Part shown: positions 8,876-17,384 of the stretch, piece by piece
Numbering within the stretch: the stretch's first letter is position 1
How the letters are laid out: every line of letters begins with the position of its first letter
From: Paracidovorax konjaci
GTDB taxonomy: Bacteria > Pseudomonadota > Gammaproteobacteria > Burkholderiales > Burkholderiaceae_C
DNA length: 64,000 nucleotides
Assembly: GCF_900112675.1 (NCBI RefSeq)
Contig: NZ_FOMQ01000006.1
Coordinates: 124,001-188,000 of the forward strand
Direction of reading: 5' to 3'
The notes under the pieces: model-generated
Seen by the model: the letters and a program-made list of their open reading frames with translations, nothing else
What the model was told of the DNA's origin: nothing
The model's database searches: none
Position numbers and translations under genes: made by a program

Positions 8876-9301
8876 TCAGCCATTTTGGCGCCGTTCCTCG
8901 TCTGCGGCATGCGCCCGCGCGATGGCCAGAATCACGTCACGCACGGTCCGCCGCTGGGGGACGGGCAACCGCAGATAGATATCGAAAAGCTTGCGGTCGT
9001 CATACCCCATGCCAGAGTGCCAAACCCCCGGAGACTCGGCGGCACGCGGTGAAACCTTGGGTTCCACCGCCCCGATGAAGTCCTGCAGCGGCACTTGCAG
9101 CCATTGCGACAGGGTGGCCAGTTTGCGCGGATCGGGCAGGGTTTCGCCGCGCAGCCACCGCCGCACGCCATGCAGGCTCATGGGTTTGCCCCAGTGCCGG
9201 GTGTTGAATTCCCGCTCCAGAACCGAGGGCCGGGCTTCATAGCCGGCCTTCTCCATAGCGTTTCGTAACTTCTCGGCAAAATTTTGCTTTGCATCCTGCA
9301 T
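8876..9301 (-). CDS. HTH-like regulator, copy 2 of a tandem pair
   Basis: The product has 141 residues, the same length as the protein of 8346-8771, and is highly similar over the HTH core (FNTRHWGKPMSLHGVRRWL) and the C-terminal block GYDDRKLFDIYLRLPVPQRR. The two diverge most in the short central linker (about residues 75-95) and at the extreme C-terminus. The gene is followed by a 104-base spacer and then copy 1 on the same strand. It is probably a DNA-binding regulator; nothing indicates its target except the repeats upstream of both copies. No clear ribosome-binding site precedes the ATG. Confidence 0.75.
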   Translation of the reverse strand: MQDAKQNFAEKLRNAMEKAGYEARPSVLEREFNTRHWGKPMSLHGVRRWLRGETLPDPRKLATLSQWLQVPLQDFIGAVEPKVSPRAAESPGVWHSGMGYDDRKLFDIYLRLPVPQRRTVRDVILAIARAHAADEERRQNG

Positions 9302-9332
9302 GCAGTCACGCTAGGCAGCTGGCAGAGAAGTG

Positions 9333-9372
9333 GCGTGATTCGGATATATAGTCACCAAAAATGCGTGATTCA
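9333..9372. promoter_or_regulatory. Direct-repeat operator candidate before HTH copy 2
   Basis: GCGTGATTCG (9333-9342) and GCGTGATTCA (9363-9372) are near-identical direct repeats starting 30 bases apart, about three helical turns. Together with a conserved CACGCTAGGCA block (9307-9317) this matches the region before copy 1, where the same block is at 8779-8788. Confidence 0.5.
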
Positions 9373-9607
9373 TGGTTACGTTGCCACTGGGAAGAGGTCC
9401 CGCGGCAGGACATGGGTCGGTTCAGGAAGGTGCCGGAATGGCGCCACGGCTCCGCGTGGGCAGGTGGAAGAGGTTCAGGTTGCGCAGAGCGCCCATGGTG
9501 GGTGCAGGCTGGGCCGTTGTCACCCGGGATGCTGCGAGTTTCCGCGCTCCGGGCGGGCGGCACCTCGGATGCGGCACCGCGGGCCATGCAGCAGCAGGAG
9601 GGCAGGA

Positions 9608-10747
9608 ATGCATTACGTCGAAGAAGTCGAACAGATCGCGGACAGCGCCGGCATGGCGCGCACGGCGCCGTGCGGGCCGGCAGGCCCGGACGCTGCGCCG
9701 AACGAGGCAGCCTATGGCCCGTTGCCCCCGCCGCGGGAGCTGGGCGTGGGCGAGGACATGGTCGAGGCGGCCATCGCACGGTTGCGGCTCGCGTGGTGCG
9801 CGAACGACCCGGACAGCCCTGCGGACCGCTGGATCGCTTCGGCCGAGTGGCCCTTCCGTGAACTGGCACTGGCATTGGAGGAGCGCCGCAGGGACGTATC
9901 GGACCGGCTGGCTGCGCTCGGCATGGCGCGGCTGGAGGCCCAGGCCCGGGGCCTCCAGCCGGTGCTCGCGTTGGCGCGTCGACTGCCGCGCAGCCTTTCC
10001 CCCACGCGCGGCGCAGGTTTGGGCGGCACGCTGGAGCAGGGGGCGCCGCGGCTGGAAGACCTGGTGGCGACGGTGTCCCGCGCGGCAGAGTTGCTCGCCT
10101 ATGGTTGGAGGGGCCTGTCGGCCAGCGCGGTGGCGGCCTGGGCGGTGGGCCATGGTGTCGCCAGCCTGGGGATGGCGGCGGAGAACCCGACCGTCGCCTG
10201 GCTGGGCAGCGGTGCCATCGCCGGCGCCGGCGCGCAGTGGGCTTCTCCCGTGCTCGACGGCGCGATCGATCCGGCGGTGCTGCGCGCACTGCGTGCCAGC
10301 GCGGAAGGCCGCGTGGACGAAGCGCTCGCCATTGCCCGGACGCACTCCGCATCGCTGCAGGACGCGGCCGAGCAGGTGGAATGTGCCGTGGCCGCGCTGG
10401 ATGCGCTGGACCTGCGCGTGCAGGAAGTCACCTGGCTGCTGGGCCGGCTCGACATGCGGTTGGGGCCGGCCGCGCACCATGCCGGGCTGGCGCTCTGCAT
10501 GGTGGAAGCCCGCGCCGCTCCGGCCGCCCCGCCGGCCGGCGTGGACGCGATGCCCGCGGCGGCACCTGCCCCCAGGGCGACGGAGATGTTCCCGCGCGAG
10601 CGCGAAGCGTTGGCGCGGTTCGCCTCCTGGGGCGGAGCCTTCTACCGGACGGCGACCGTGCGTGTGCTGGACGACTCGGGGCGGTTGACGCGGCAGAGTG
10701 GCGAGACGGTCGCCAGCATGCGGAGGCTGCTGCTCGCGCAGGGTTGA
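9608..10747 (+). CDS. Hypothetical protein, 379 residues
   Basis: I do not recognise this protein. The ATG at 9608 has a strong purine-rich stretch (AGGAGGGCAGGA) directly upstream; in-frame codons before it have none. The product is Ala/Gly-rich and largely helical. A small-residue-rich, weakly hydrophobic stretch at about residues 165-215 (AWAVGHGVASLG, GSGAIAGAGAQWA) resembles a glycine-zipper or membrane-inserting segment. A Pro/Ala linker near 305-330 leads to a short C-terminal part with FASWGGAFYRTATVRVLDD. It faces the GlcD-like gene and is divergent from the tandem HTH pair. Codon use looks like that of its neighbours. Confidence 0.7.
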   Translation: MHYVEEVEQIADSAGMARTAPCGPAGPDAAPNEAAYGPLPPPRELGVGEDMVEAAIARLRLAWCANDPDSPADRWIASAEWPFRELALALEERRRDVSDRLAALGMARLEAQARGLQPVLALARRLPRSLSPTRGAGLGGTLEQGAPRLEDLVATVSRAAELLAYGWRGLSASAVAAWAVGHGVASLGMAAENPTVAWLGSGAIAGAGAQWASPVLDGAIDPAVLRALRASAEGRVDEALAIARTHSASLQDAAEQVECAVAALDALDLRVQEVTWLLGRLDMRLGPAAHHAGLALCMVEARAAPAAPPAGVDAMPAAAPAPRATEMFPREREALARFASWGGAFYRTATVRVLDDSGRLTRQSGETVASMRRLLLAQG

Positions 10748-10810
10748 GTCCTGCCTGCCCGTGTGCGACAAGCCGGCGGCCGGCAGCAGCAGACCGTGCG
10801 GCGCCAGCGC

Positions 10811-12331
10811 TCAGAATCGGGGCAGGTCCGGATGGGCGATGCTGCCGCCGCGCACGAGCATCTTTCCGTATTCGGCGCAGCGGTTCAGGGTCGGGACCAC
10901 CTTGCCCGGATTGAGCAGGCCGGCAGGATCGAACGCGGCCTTGAGCCCGAACATCTGTTCGTTTTCCTCGGTGGTGAATTGCGTGCACATGGAGTTGAGC
11001 TTCTCCACGCCCACGCCGTGCTCGCCGGTCACGGTGCCGCCCATGGCCACGCTGGTCTCCAGGATGTCGGCCCCGAAGAGTTCGCAGCGGTGCAGCTGGT
11101 CGGGGTCGTTCGCATCGAAGAGGATCAGCGGGTGGAGGTTGCCGTCGCCCGCGTGGAAGACGTTGGCGCACCGCAGGCCGTATTGCTTCTCCATCGCCTG
11201 GATGGCCAGCAGGATATCGGCCAGGCGCTTGCGCGGGATGGTGGAGTCCATGCACATGTAGTCGGGACTCATGCGGCCCGACGCGGGGAAAGCGTTCTTG
11301 CGGCCGCTCCAGAAGCGCAGGCGCTCGGCCTCGTCCTGGCTGACCGTGATCGCGGTGGCGCCCGAGGCGCGCAGCACTTCGCTCATGCGGCCGATCTCTT
11401 CCTCGACTTCCTCGGGCGTGCCGTCGGATTCGCACAGCAGGATGGCCTCGGCCGTGAGGTCGTAGCCCGCATGCACGAAATCCTCGACGGCGGCCGTCAT
11501 CGGGCGGTCCATCATTTCGAGGCCTGCCGGGATGATGCCGGCCGCGATCACCGCGGCCACGGCGTCGCCCGCGCGGCGCACGTCGTCGAAACTGGCCATG
11601 ATGCAGCGCGCGAGCTGCGGCTTGGGGATCAGCCGCACGGTGACTTCCAGTGCGATGGCCAGCATGCCTTCGCTGCCGATCACGGCGGCCAGCAGGTCGT
11701 AGCCCGGACTGTCGAGCGCCTCGCTGCCGAAGGTGACGGGGTCGCCTTCGGCGGTGAATCCGCGCACGCGCAGCACGTTGTGCACGGTGAGGCCGTATTT
11801 CAGGCAGTGCACCCCGCCCGAGTTCTCGGCGACGTTGCCGCCGATGGTGCAGGCGATCTGGCTGCTGGGGTCGGGTGCGTAGTAGAGCCCGTGCGGCGCG
11901 GCGGCCTCGCTGATGGCCAGGTTGCGCACGCCGCACTGCACGCGCGCGGTGCGCGCCACGGGGTCCACGCCGAGGATGCGGTTGAACCGGGCCAGCGAGA
12001 GCGTCACGCCGCGCGCATGCGGCATGGCCCCGCCCGAGAGGCCCGTGCCCGCGCCGCGCGCCACCACCGGCACGCCCAGCGCATGGCAGGTGCGCAGCAC
12101 GGCCTGCACCTGCGCCTCGGTCTCGGGCAGGGCCACCACCAGCGGGCGCTGGCGGTAGGCCGTGAGGCCGTCGCACTCATAGGGCGTGGTGTCCTCCGCG
12201 TGCCAGAGCAGCGCATGGGCCGGCAGGTGGGCGCCGAGCGCCTGGACGATCGCCGCCTGCAGGGCGGCGGGTTCCGGGGTGCCGGCCAGCGAAGCGGGGG
12301 AGGCGGGTGCAGAAGGAAGGGCTGCGCTCAT
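10811..12331 (-). CDS. FAD-linked oxidase, glycolate oxidase GlcD / D-lactate dehydrogenase type
   Basis: The product has 506 residues. The PCMH-type FAD-binding domain shows VVARGAGTGLSGGA at about residues 80-93 and IGGNVAENSGG near 150-160. The C-terminal FAD-oxidase domain has HAGDGNLHPL and the flavin-linked VTGEHGVGVEK. Members oxidise 2-hydroxyacids (glycolate, D-lactate, D-2-hydroxyglutarate) and pass electrons to the quinone pool. Glycolate oxidase needs partner subunits GlcE and GlcF, and neither is next to this gene, so substrate and partners are open. I prefer the ATG at 12331 over upstream in-frame starts because the region before it is low-complexity. Confidence 0.9.
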   Translation of the reverse strand: MSAALPSAPASPASLAGTPEPAALQAAIVQALGAHLPAHALLWHAEDTTPYECDGLTAYRQRPLVVALPETEAQVQAVLRTCHALGVPVVARGAGTGLSGGAMPHARGVTLSLARFNRILGVDPVARTARVQCGVRNLAISEAAAPHGLYYAPDPSSQIACTIGGNVAENSGGVHCLKYGLTVHNVLRVRGFTAEGDPVTFGSEALDSPGYDLLAAVIGSEGMLAIALEVTVRLIPKPQLARCIMASFDDVRRAGDAVAAVIAAGIIPAGLEMMDRPMTAAVEDFVHAGYDLTAEAILLCESDGTPEEVEEEIGRMSEVLRASGATAITVSQDEAERLRFWSGRKNAFPASGRMSPDYMCMDSTIPRKRLADILLAIQAMEKQYGLRCANVFHAGDGNLHPLILFDANDPDQLHRCELFGADILETSVAMGGTVTGEHGVGVEKLNSMCTQFTTEENEQMFGLKAAFDPAGLLNPGKVVPTLNRCAEYGKMLVRGGSIAHPDLPRF

Positions 12332-12432
12332 GCCCGCCACTGTAGGGGAAGGCTGCGCGGCGGTGCGTGAGTTTTCTTGCACGGTGCCGTGAAATGCCGG
12401 GGCGGGGCCTCCGGCATGGCCGGTGGCGTGGG

Positions 12433-14427
12433 TCAGACCGGGCCGGGGCTGACGGGGCGGTCGCGGCTTTCCAGGAGCCACAGGCGCCGGCTGCTGCGCG
12501 TCATGGCCACGTAGAGCATGTTGCGCTCGCGCTGGGCGTCCGCCCCGGCGGCGCTGCGCGGAAAGCGCCCCCGTTCCACGAAGGGGACGGCCACGTACTC
12601 GTATTCGTGCCCCTTGCAGCGCTCCACCGTGAGCAGTTGCAGGCTGGGTGCCTCCTGCCTCCGGTGCTGGTCGATGCTGGCGTTCACCAGGGGGGCGAGC
12701 CGGCCCAGGAACTCATCGACGGACAGCCCCGCGCAGATGCGGGCCAGCGCCCGCAGGCTGCCCTGGCAGGCGCGCAGCTCCTCCGGGCTGATGGGGGCCT
12801 GGGCGAAGAACTGGCGCACCAGCGGGTGCCTGCAGAGCTGCCCGGCATCCGCGCAGGCCTCGGGGGGCAGCTCCAGCAGCTGCTCGCAGGGGGCGGAGGC
12901 CACGGGAGCGTCCTTGTCGAAGCTTGCGCGGACCAGGAAATGGCGCACCAGCGCCTTCTGGCCGACGAGGTCCACCGCCACGGCCCGGGTGTTCACTTCC
13001 ACCGGAGAGTCCTGCTCCAGCGCATCCATGTCGAAGAAGCCGTTGGCCAGCACATCCGGATCGGGCTCGCTGGCGCGCCGCACGTACCGCAGCAGCCCTT
13101 CGATGGCGTTGCTCACGATGCCCTGCGTGAGCCGGATGCCGTCATGGCAGCCCTGCATGGCCCACATGAGGGTGAGCAGCAGCGCGACCTCGCGGCGCTG
13201 GTAGAAGTGCTTCATGCCCTTGCAGGCGTAGTGCACGCCCTCCTGGATGGCCATCCATTCGAGCAGGATCGAATCCTCCGGCGAGCGCACGATCACGTGC
13301 AGGCACGGCGGGGGACCGCCGGGCTCCCGCGGGGGCTGGCGGCGCACGAGGCCGTGGATCGCCAGCAACTGCTGCGCGCAGTCGCCGTCGTCGGTGTAGG
13401 CCCGGCGCTCGAACCACGCGGCCTTGTCGCGATAGAACGGCGCGAACTCGACCCCGAACAGGGGGTTGAGCCCGCGGCAGATGGCATCGCCGAAGCGGTA
13501 GGTGGTGCGGATCTCTTCCACCTGCGTGTCCGCGGGCAGTTCCTGCCGGATGCGGGAGAGGTTGTCGCCGAACACCGAGAAGGCCCCTGGCCGGATGTGC
13601 TGGTTGAAGTCGCCCGCGCCCATGAACAGGCCGTTGCCGCCGCGCACGAGGTGGCGCAGCACGAGCATGGCGGCGTTGTCCAGGTCCTGCAATTCATCGA
13701 ACAGGACCGCGTCGAAGCGGCCCTCCAGCGGCGCGAAGACCTCCTCGAAATCGAGGGCATCGAGCTGCGTCGCGATCTCGTAGGTGCAGTCCCCCGGGGC
13801 GTAGAACAGCGGCTCGCCGTTCAAGCCGCGCCGCAGCCGTTCGTAGCGCACCAGCAACTGGTAGAGCCCAGGGTCCAGCTCGTGCTCGCGGCAGTACTCC
13901 CCGGCACCCAGGCCGGACTGCTCCCGGTCGCGCAGCAGCATCTGCTGCTTGGCCCGGGCCTCGAAATCCAGGAAGGCCTGCACGTCCAGCCCGAAGGAGA
14001 GGGCATCGCCGAGCCCGGGAGCGTCGCCGCGGCGCGGGTCGTGCTCGAGCGCGCTGCAGGCCTGCCGCACCAGCAGTTGGCGCTGCAGGGGCTCGGTGAT
14101 GCGCACCAGCGCGTCGCCCTGCTCCGAGAGCAGTTGGGCGCACAGCTGCTCCACCGTCATGATCTGAACCTGCCGCGGAAGCGCCGGGGCGATGTTGCCG
14201 AGGCGCTGCTCTATCGCGGCGAGCCCGGACTCCGAATACGCGAGCATCAGGATGCGGCCGGCGCCCCGGTGGCGGATCAGGTCCGCGGCCTTGATGGCCA
14301 GCGTGGTGGTCTTTCCCGTCCCCGCGAGGGCGCTGACCAGCACCGTGTTCGCGGTCGCGTTGAGAGCGCGGTTCTGTTCGAGCGTCGGGTAGTGCTTGCG
14401 CCAGCGGGTGTCGTGCTGCACGTTCAT
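12433..14427 (-). CDS. UvrD-type superfamily 1 DNA helicase
   Basis: This 664-residue protein has a full set of SF1A motifs in order: Walker A SALAGTGKTTT near residue 32, Ia ILMLAYSESG, II FDELQDLD near 245 (DExQD type), III GAGDFNQHI, IV TTYRFGDAI, V TVERCKGHEYEYVAVP near 605 and VI LYVAMTRSSRR near 640. That predicts an ATP-driven 3'-5' single-strand DNA translocase. It is shorter than UvrD, Rep or PcrA and has no nuclease domain. Its ATG overlaps the stop of the receiver gene by four bases (ATGA at 14424-14427), so it is the last gene of a GAF / receiver / helicase operon. That linkage, rather than a classic repair context, is the unusual part. Confidence 0.88.
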   Translation of the reverse strand: MNVQHDTRWRKHYPTLEQNRALNATANTVLVSALAGTGKTTTLAIKAADLIRHRGAGRILMLAYSESGLAAIEQRLGNIAPALPRQVQIMTVEQLCAQLLSEQGDALVRITEPLQRQLLVRQACSALEHDPRRGDAPGLGDALSFGLDVQAFLDFEARAKQQMLLRDREQSGLGAGEYCREHELDPGLYQLLVRYERLRRGLNGEPLFYAPGDCTYEIATQLDALDFEEVFAPLEGRFDAVLFDELQDLDNAAMLVLRHLVRGGNGLFMGAGDFNQHIRPGAFSVFGDNLSRIRQELPADTQVEEIRTTYRFGDAICRGLNPLFGVEFAPFYRDKAAWFERRAYTDDGDCAQQLLAIHGLVRRQPPREPGGPPPCLHVIVRSPEDSILLEWMAIQEGVHYACKGMKHFYQRREVALLLTLMWAMQGCHDGIRLTQGIVSNAIEGLLRYVRRASEPDPDVLANGFFDMDALEQDSPVEVNTRAVAVDLVGQKALVRHFLVRASFDKDAPVASAPCEQLLELPPEACADAGQLCRHPLVRQFFAQAPISPEELRACQGSLRALARICAGLSVDEFLGRLAPLVNASIDQHRRQEAPSLQLLTVERCKGHEYEYVAVPFVERGRFPRSAAGADAQRERNMLYVAMTRSSRRLWLLESRDRPVSPGPV

Positions 14428-14876
14428 GGGTGGGGCGGCAAGGCCGAGCGCGCGCTGCCGTCCGTGCCCGCCCATGCCTGCGGCGAGCCGAGCATGGCCT
14501 GCACCCGTTCGAGCAGTGCGCCGATCTTGAACGGCTTGTGCAGGGTGCCGATCACGCCCATCGACTGGCGCCACGCGTCGCGGTCGGGGTCGTGCAGCGA
14601 GGTGATGGCCACCACGGGAATGCGCGGCGGGCTGGCGAAGGCGCCGTCCCGCAGGCGGCCCAGCAGATCCGCCGCCACGGCATGGTCATCACAGTCGAGC
14701 ACTAGCCCGGAGAACGGCCGCACGCCGAGTACCGGCAGCGCGCGCTCGGCGCTCGTGGTCTCATGGAATTCGACCTGCGCCAGTTCGCGGGCCACCGCCA
14801 CGATGGTGCGGCGCAGCACGAACTGGGGTTCCACCAGGAGGATGGGCAGCGGAGAGGCGGCGCGGCCGGGGCTCAT
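14424..14876 (-). CDS. Stand-alone receiver-domain protein (CheY-like)
   Basis: The 150-residue product is a single receiver domain with no output domain. The phospho-acceptor region is LVLDCDD (Asp near residue 61), the switch Thr/Ser is in VVAITS, and the conserved Lys is in LHKPF near 115. The usual acidic pair after the first strand (DD or ED) is replaced by Glu-Pro in LLVEPQ, so Mg2+ binding may be weakened. It is coupled by four-base ATGA overlaps to both the GAF gene upstream and the helicase gene downstream. No histidine kinase gene is adjacent. Confidence 0.8.
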   Translation of the reverse strand: MSPGRAASPLPILLVEPQFVLRRTIVAVARELAQVEFHETTSAERALPVLGVRPFSGLVLDCDDHAVAADLLGRLRDGAFASPPRIPVVAITSLHDPDRDAWRQSMGVIGTLHKPFKIGALLERVQAMLGSPQAWAGTDGSARSALPPHP

Positions 14877-15367
14877 GCGTCGTCCTCCTTGCCCGCGATG
14901 GCTTCATTGACGAGTTCGCGCAGCGCCTTGAGCACTGCCATTTCCGTACCGCCCAAGGTGCGCGGCTCGGTGTCCAGCACGCACAGCGTGCCGATGCGCT
15001 CGCCGCCGGGAGCGCTCAGCGGCGCACCCGCATAGAACCGGATGTGCGCGTCGCCGGTCACGAACGGGTTGTCGGCGAAGCGAGGGTCCCGGCGGGCATC
15101 CTCGACGACGAGCAGGTCGGGTTGCAGGATGGCATGCGCGCAGAAGGAAACGTCGCGCGCGGTCTCGGACGGCTCCAGGCCCAGGCGCGACTTGAACCAC
15201 TGGCGGTGCTCGTCCACCAGGCTGACGAGCGCGATGGGGGCGTCCAGCTGTTCGGCCGCGAACCGCACCACGCGGTCGAAGCGCTCCTCGGGCGAGGTGT
15301 CCAGGAGCATGAGGTCGTGCAGGGCCCGCAGGCGCTCGGCCTCGTTGTCGGGAAGGGGGGCTGTCAT
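14873..15367 (-). CDS. GAF-domain sensor protein
   Basis: The product has 164 residues, almost entirely one GAF domain of the kind often fused to diguanylate cyclases or kinases: LVDEHRQWFKSRLGL, VSFCAHAI, RFYAGAPL and IGTLCVLD in order. Here it stands alone with no catalytic partner domain. It is the first gene of a three-gene operon with the receiver and helicase genes, to which it is joined by an ATGA overlap at 14873-14876. The ligand is unknown; the FCAH motif is conserved in the subfamily. Confidence 0.82.
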   Translation of the reverse strand: MTAPLPDNEAERLRALHDLMLLDTSPEERFDRVVRFAAEQLDAPIALVSLVDEHRQWFKSRLGLEPSETARDVSFCAHAILQPDLLVVEDARRDPRFADNPFVTGDAHIRFYAGAPLSAPGGERIGTLCVLDTEPRTLGGTEMAVLKALRELVNEAIAGKEDDA

Positions 15368-15487
15368 GGCATGGGTCCGGTGGCGGACGGCAGTGCCCGC
15401 ATCCCGGCATTGTCGGTGGCCTGCGCGGCGGGCGCCATCCCGGCAAGCCCCGAACGTGCTGGAAGGGTACGGCCCCAATTCACCGGG

Positions 15488-15555
15488 TTGCTACAAAAAT
15501 AATAGCTAACTATTGAATGGATACGGCGGCATGGGGCACTTTTGGTGCTTGTCCG
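15488..15555 (+). repeat. Dispersed intergenic repeat, copy 1
   Basis: The unit begins TTGCTAC, runs through an AT-rich half-palindrome (AATAGC) and the constant core CTATTGAATGGA, then CGGCGGCATGG and a CTTTTGG-like tail. The same order recurs at 51118-51188 and, inverted, at 61359-61424. It lies between the lysR stop and the GAF operon. Confidence 0.7.
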
Positions 15556-15556
15556 C

Positions 15557-16459
15557 TCAGCCCATGGCCCGGCGCAGCCATTCGGCAAAAGCGGCGCATT
15601 CCCAGCGGTCCATGGTGCCGGTGCGCCAGCAGAGGTAGTGCGCGTGGGGGCTGGGCGCGTCGAGCGGAAACAGGCGTACCAGGGTGCCGTTCTCCAGCCA
15701 GGGGGCGCCGAGCTTGAGGCGCACCAGCGCCACGCCCATGCCGGCGGACGCGGCGTCGCACATGAGGCCGATGTCGTTGAACTGCGAACCCTCCGAGGGC
15801 TCCTGCCAGTCGAGCGCCGCAGCCGAGAACCAGCTGCGCCAGGGCTCCAGCGGGCTGCGCAGCAAAGGGGTGCCCTCCAGGTCGGCGGGCCGCTCGAAGG
15901 GGCCGTGTTCGCGCAGGAAGGCGGGCGAGGCCAGCGGCGTGACGACATCGCGCGCCAGCTCGACGTGCTCCATGTCGGCGTAGTGTCCGGGCCCGAAGCG
16001 CACCACCAGGTCGGCATCCTCCGCCACTACGTCGAGCAGCGGGATGGAGACCTGCAGGGCAAGGTCGATCTCGGGATACGCCTCGGTGAATTGCCGCAGG
16101 CGCGGGATGAGGATCGCGCGTGCGAAGGTGGGCGTGACGGCGAGCTTGAGCCGGCGCTTGCCCGGCGCGGCCGCTGCGCCCGGAAAGCGCTGCAGCGCGC
16201 CCAGGCCCTCGCGCACATGGGCGAGGTAGGCGCTGCCCTCGGTGGTGAGCGAGAAGTCGGCCCGCCCGAAGAGCCGCGCGCCCAGGATCTGCTCGAGCTG
16301 CCGCACGCGGTGGCTCACGGCGCTGGGCGTGACGCACAGCTCGTCGGCCGTCTGGGTCACGCTGCGCAGGCGCGCCAGCGCCTCGAAGGTGACGAGGCAC
16401 TGGATGGGTGGGATGCGGCGCGCGCCCAGGGGCGCGGGGCCGGGGTCGCGGGCGCTCAT
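15557..16459 (-). CDS. LysR-family transcriptional regulator (GcvA-like)
   Basis: This 300-residue protein has a winged HTH at about residues 20-75 (FEALARLRSVTQTADELCVT, then PSAVSHRVRQLEQILGARLF) and a periplasmic-binding-fold effector domain. The PPIQCLVTFEALARLRS start and the DLVVRFG, WRSWFSAA and WECAAFAEWL elements resemble the GcvA subgroup. It follows purU on the same strand after 24 bases, so the two may be co-transcribed. A link to one-carbon metabolism is only suggested by that position. Confidence 0.85.
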   Translation of the reverse strand: MSARDPGPAPLGARRIPPIQCLVTFEALARLRSVTQTADELCVTPSAVSHRVRQLEQILGARLFGRADFSLTTEGSAYLAHVREGLGALQRFPGAAAAPGKRRLKLAVTPTFARAILIPRLRQFTEAYPEIDLALQVSIPLLDVVAEDADLVVRFGPGHYADMEHVELARDVVTPLASPAFLREHGPFERPADLEGTPLLRSPLEPWRSWFSAAALDWQEPSEGSQFNDIGLMCDAASAGMGVALVRLKLGAPWLENGTLVRLFPLDAPSPHAHYLCWRTGTMDRWECAAFAEWLRRAMG

Positions 16460-16483
16460 GGGCGAGGCGCGGGGGCGGCCTGG

Positions 16484-17332
16484 TCAGCGGAAGATCACGG
16501 TCTTGTGGCCGTTCAGCAGCACGCGGTGCTCGGTGTGCCACTTCACCGCGCGCGCGAGCACCTGGCTTTCGGTGTCCCGCCCTCGGGCGGTGAGGTCTTC
16601 CACCGTGTCGGTGTGGTCGGCGCGGGCCACGTCCTGCTCGATGATCGGGCCTTCGTCCAGGTCGGCCGTCACGTAGTGGGCCGTGGCGCCGATCAGCTTC
16701 ACGCCGCGGTCATGCGCCTGGTAGTAGGGCTTGGCGCCCTTGAAGCTGGGCAGGAAGCTGTGGTGGATGTTGATGGCGCGGCCTTCGAGCTTGCGGCACA
16801 GGTCGTCGGAGAGCACCTGCATGTAGCGGGCGAGCACCACCAGCTCGGCGCCTTCCTGCTCGATGATCTCGTACTGGCGTGCCTCGGCCTGGGGCTTGTT
16901 GTCCTTCGTGACCGGGATGTGGTGGAAGGGCACGTTGTAGCTGGCGGCCAACTGGTAGAAATCGCGGTGGTTGCTGACGATGGCGCAGATGTGCACCGGC
17001 AGCAGGCCCGACTTCCAGCGGAACAGCAGGTCGTTCAGGCAGTGGCCCTCGCGGCTGACCATGATGACGGTCTTCATGGGCTCGCTCGCGGCATGCAGGC
17101 TCCAGTGCATGCGGTGCGGCTCGGCGAAGGCCGTGAGCCGCGCGCGCAGCCCGGCCTGGTCATGGGTGTCGCAGGCGAAGCGCACGCGCATGAAGAACAG
17201 GCCCGTGGCGTGGTCGTTGTACTGGGCGGCCTCTTCGATATTGCCGCCGTGCTCGAGCAGGAAACCGGAAACCGCATGCACCAGCCCGAGCTTGTCGGGG
17301 CAGGACAGGGTGAGAATATAGGCTTGGGTCAT
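16484..17332 (-). CDS. purU: Formyltetrahydrofolate deformylase
   Basis: The product has 282 residues, normal for PurU. The N-terminal ACT domain (AYILTLSCPDKLGLVHAVSG, about residues 4-23) is followed by a formyltransferase-fold catalytic domain with INIHHSFLPSF and GATAHYVTADLDEGPII. The enzyme hydrolyses 10-formyl-THF to THF and formate, balancing one-carbon pools and feeding formate to PurT. The ATG at 17332 gives the expected N-terminus. It is divergent from the GGDEF/EAL gene. Confidence 0.95.
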   Translation of the reverse strand: MTQAYILTLSCPDKLGLVHAVSGFLLEHGGNIEEAAQYNDHATGLFFMRVRFACDTHDQAGLRARLTAFAEPHRMHWSLHAASEPMKTVIMVSREGHCLNDLLFRWKSGLLPVHICAIVSNHRDFYQLAASYNVPFHHIPVTKDNKPQAEARQYEIIEQEGAELVVLARYMQVLSDDLCRKLEGRAINIHHSFLPSFKGAKPYYQAHDRGVKLIGATAHYVTADLDEGPIIEQDVARADHTDTVEDLTARGRDTESQVLARAVKWHTEHRVLLNGHKTVIFR

Positions 17333-17384
17333 AGCGGGGCGATTGTCGCAGCACGGCCCGCAGCAACGCGGAGCAAGGAATTTG

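Noticed and set aside
12367-14910. An 847-codon open frame antisense to the helicase gene
   Set aside because: It is a GC-driven shadow; all SF1 helicase motifs lie on the minus strand.
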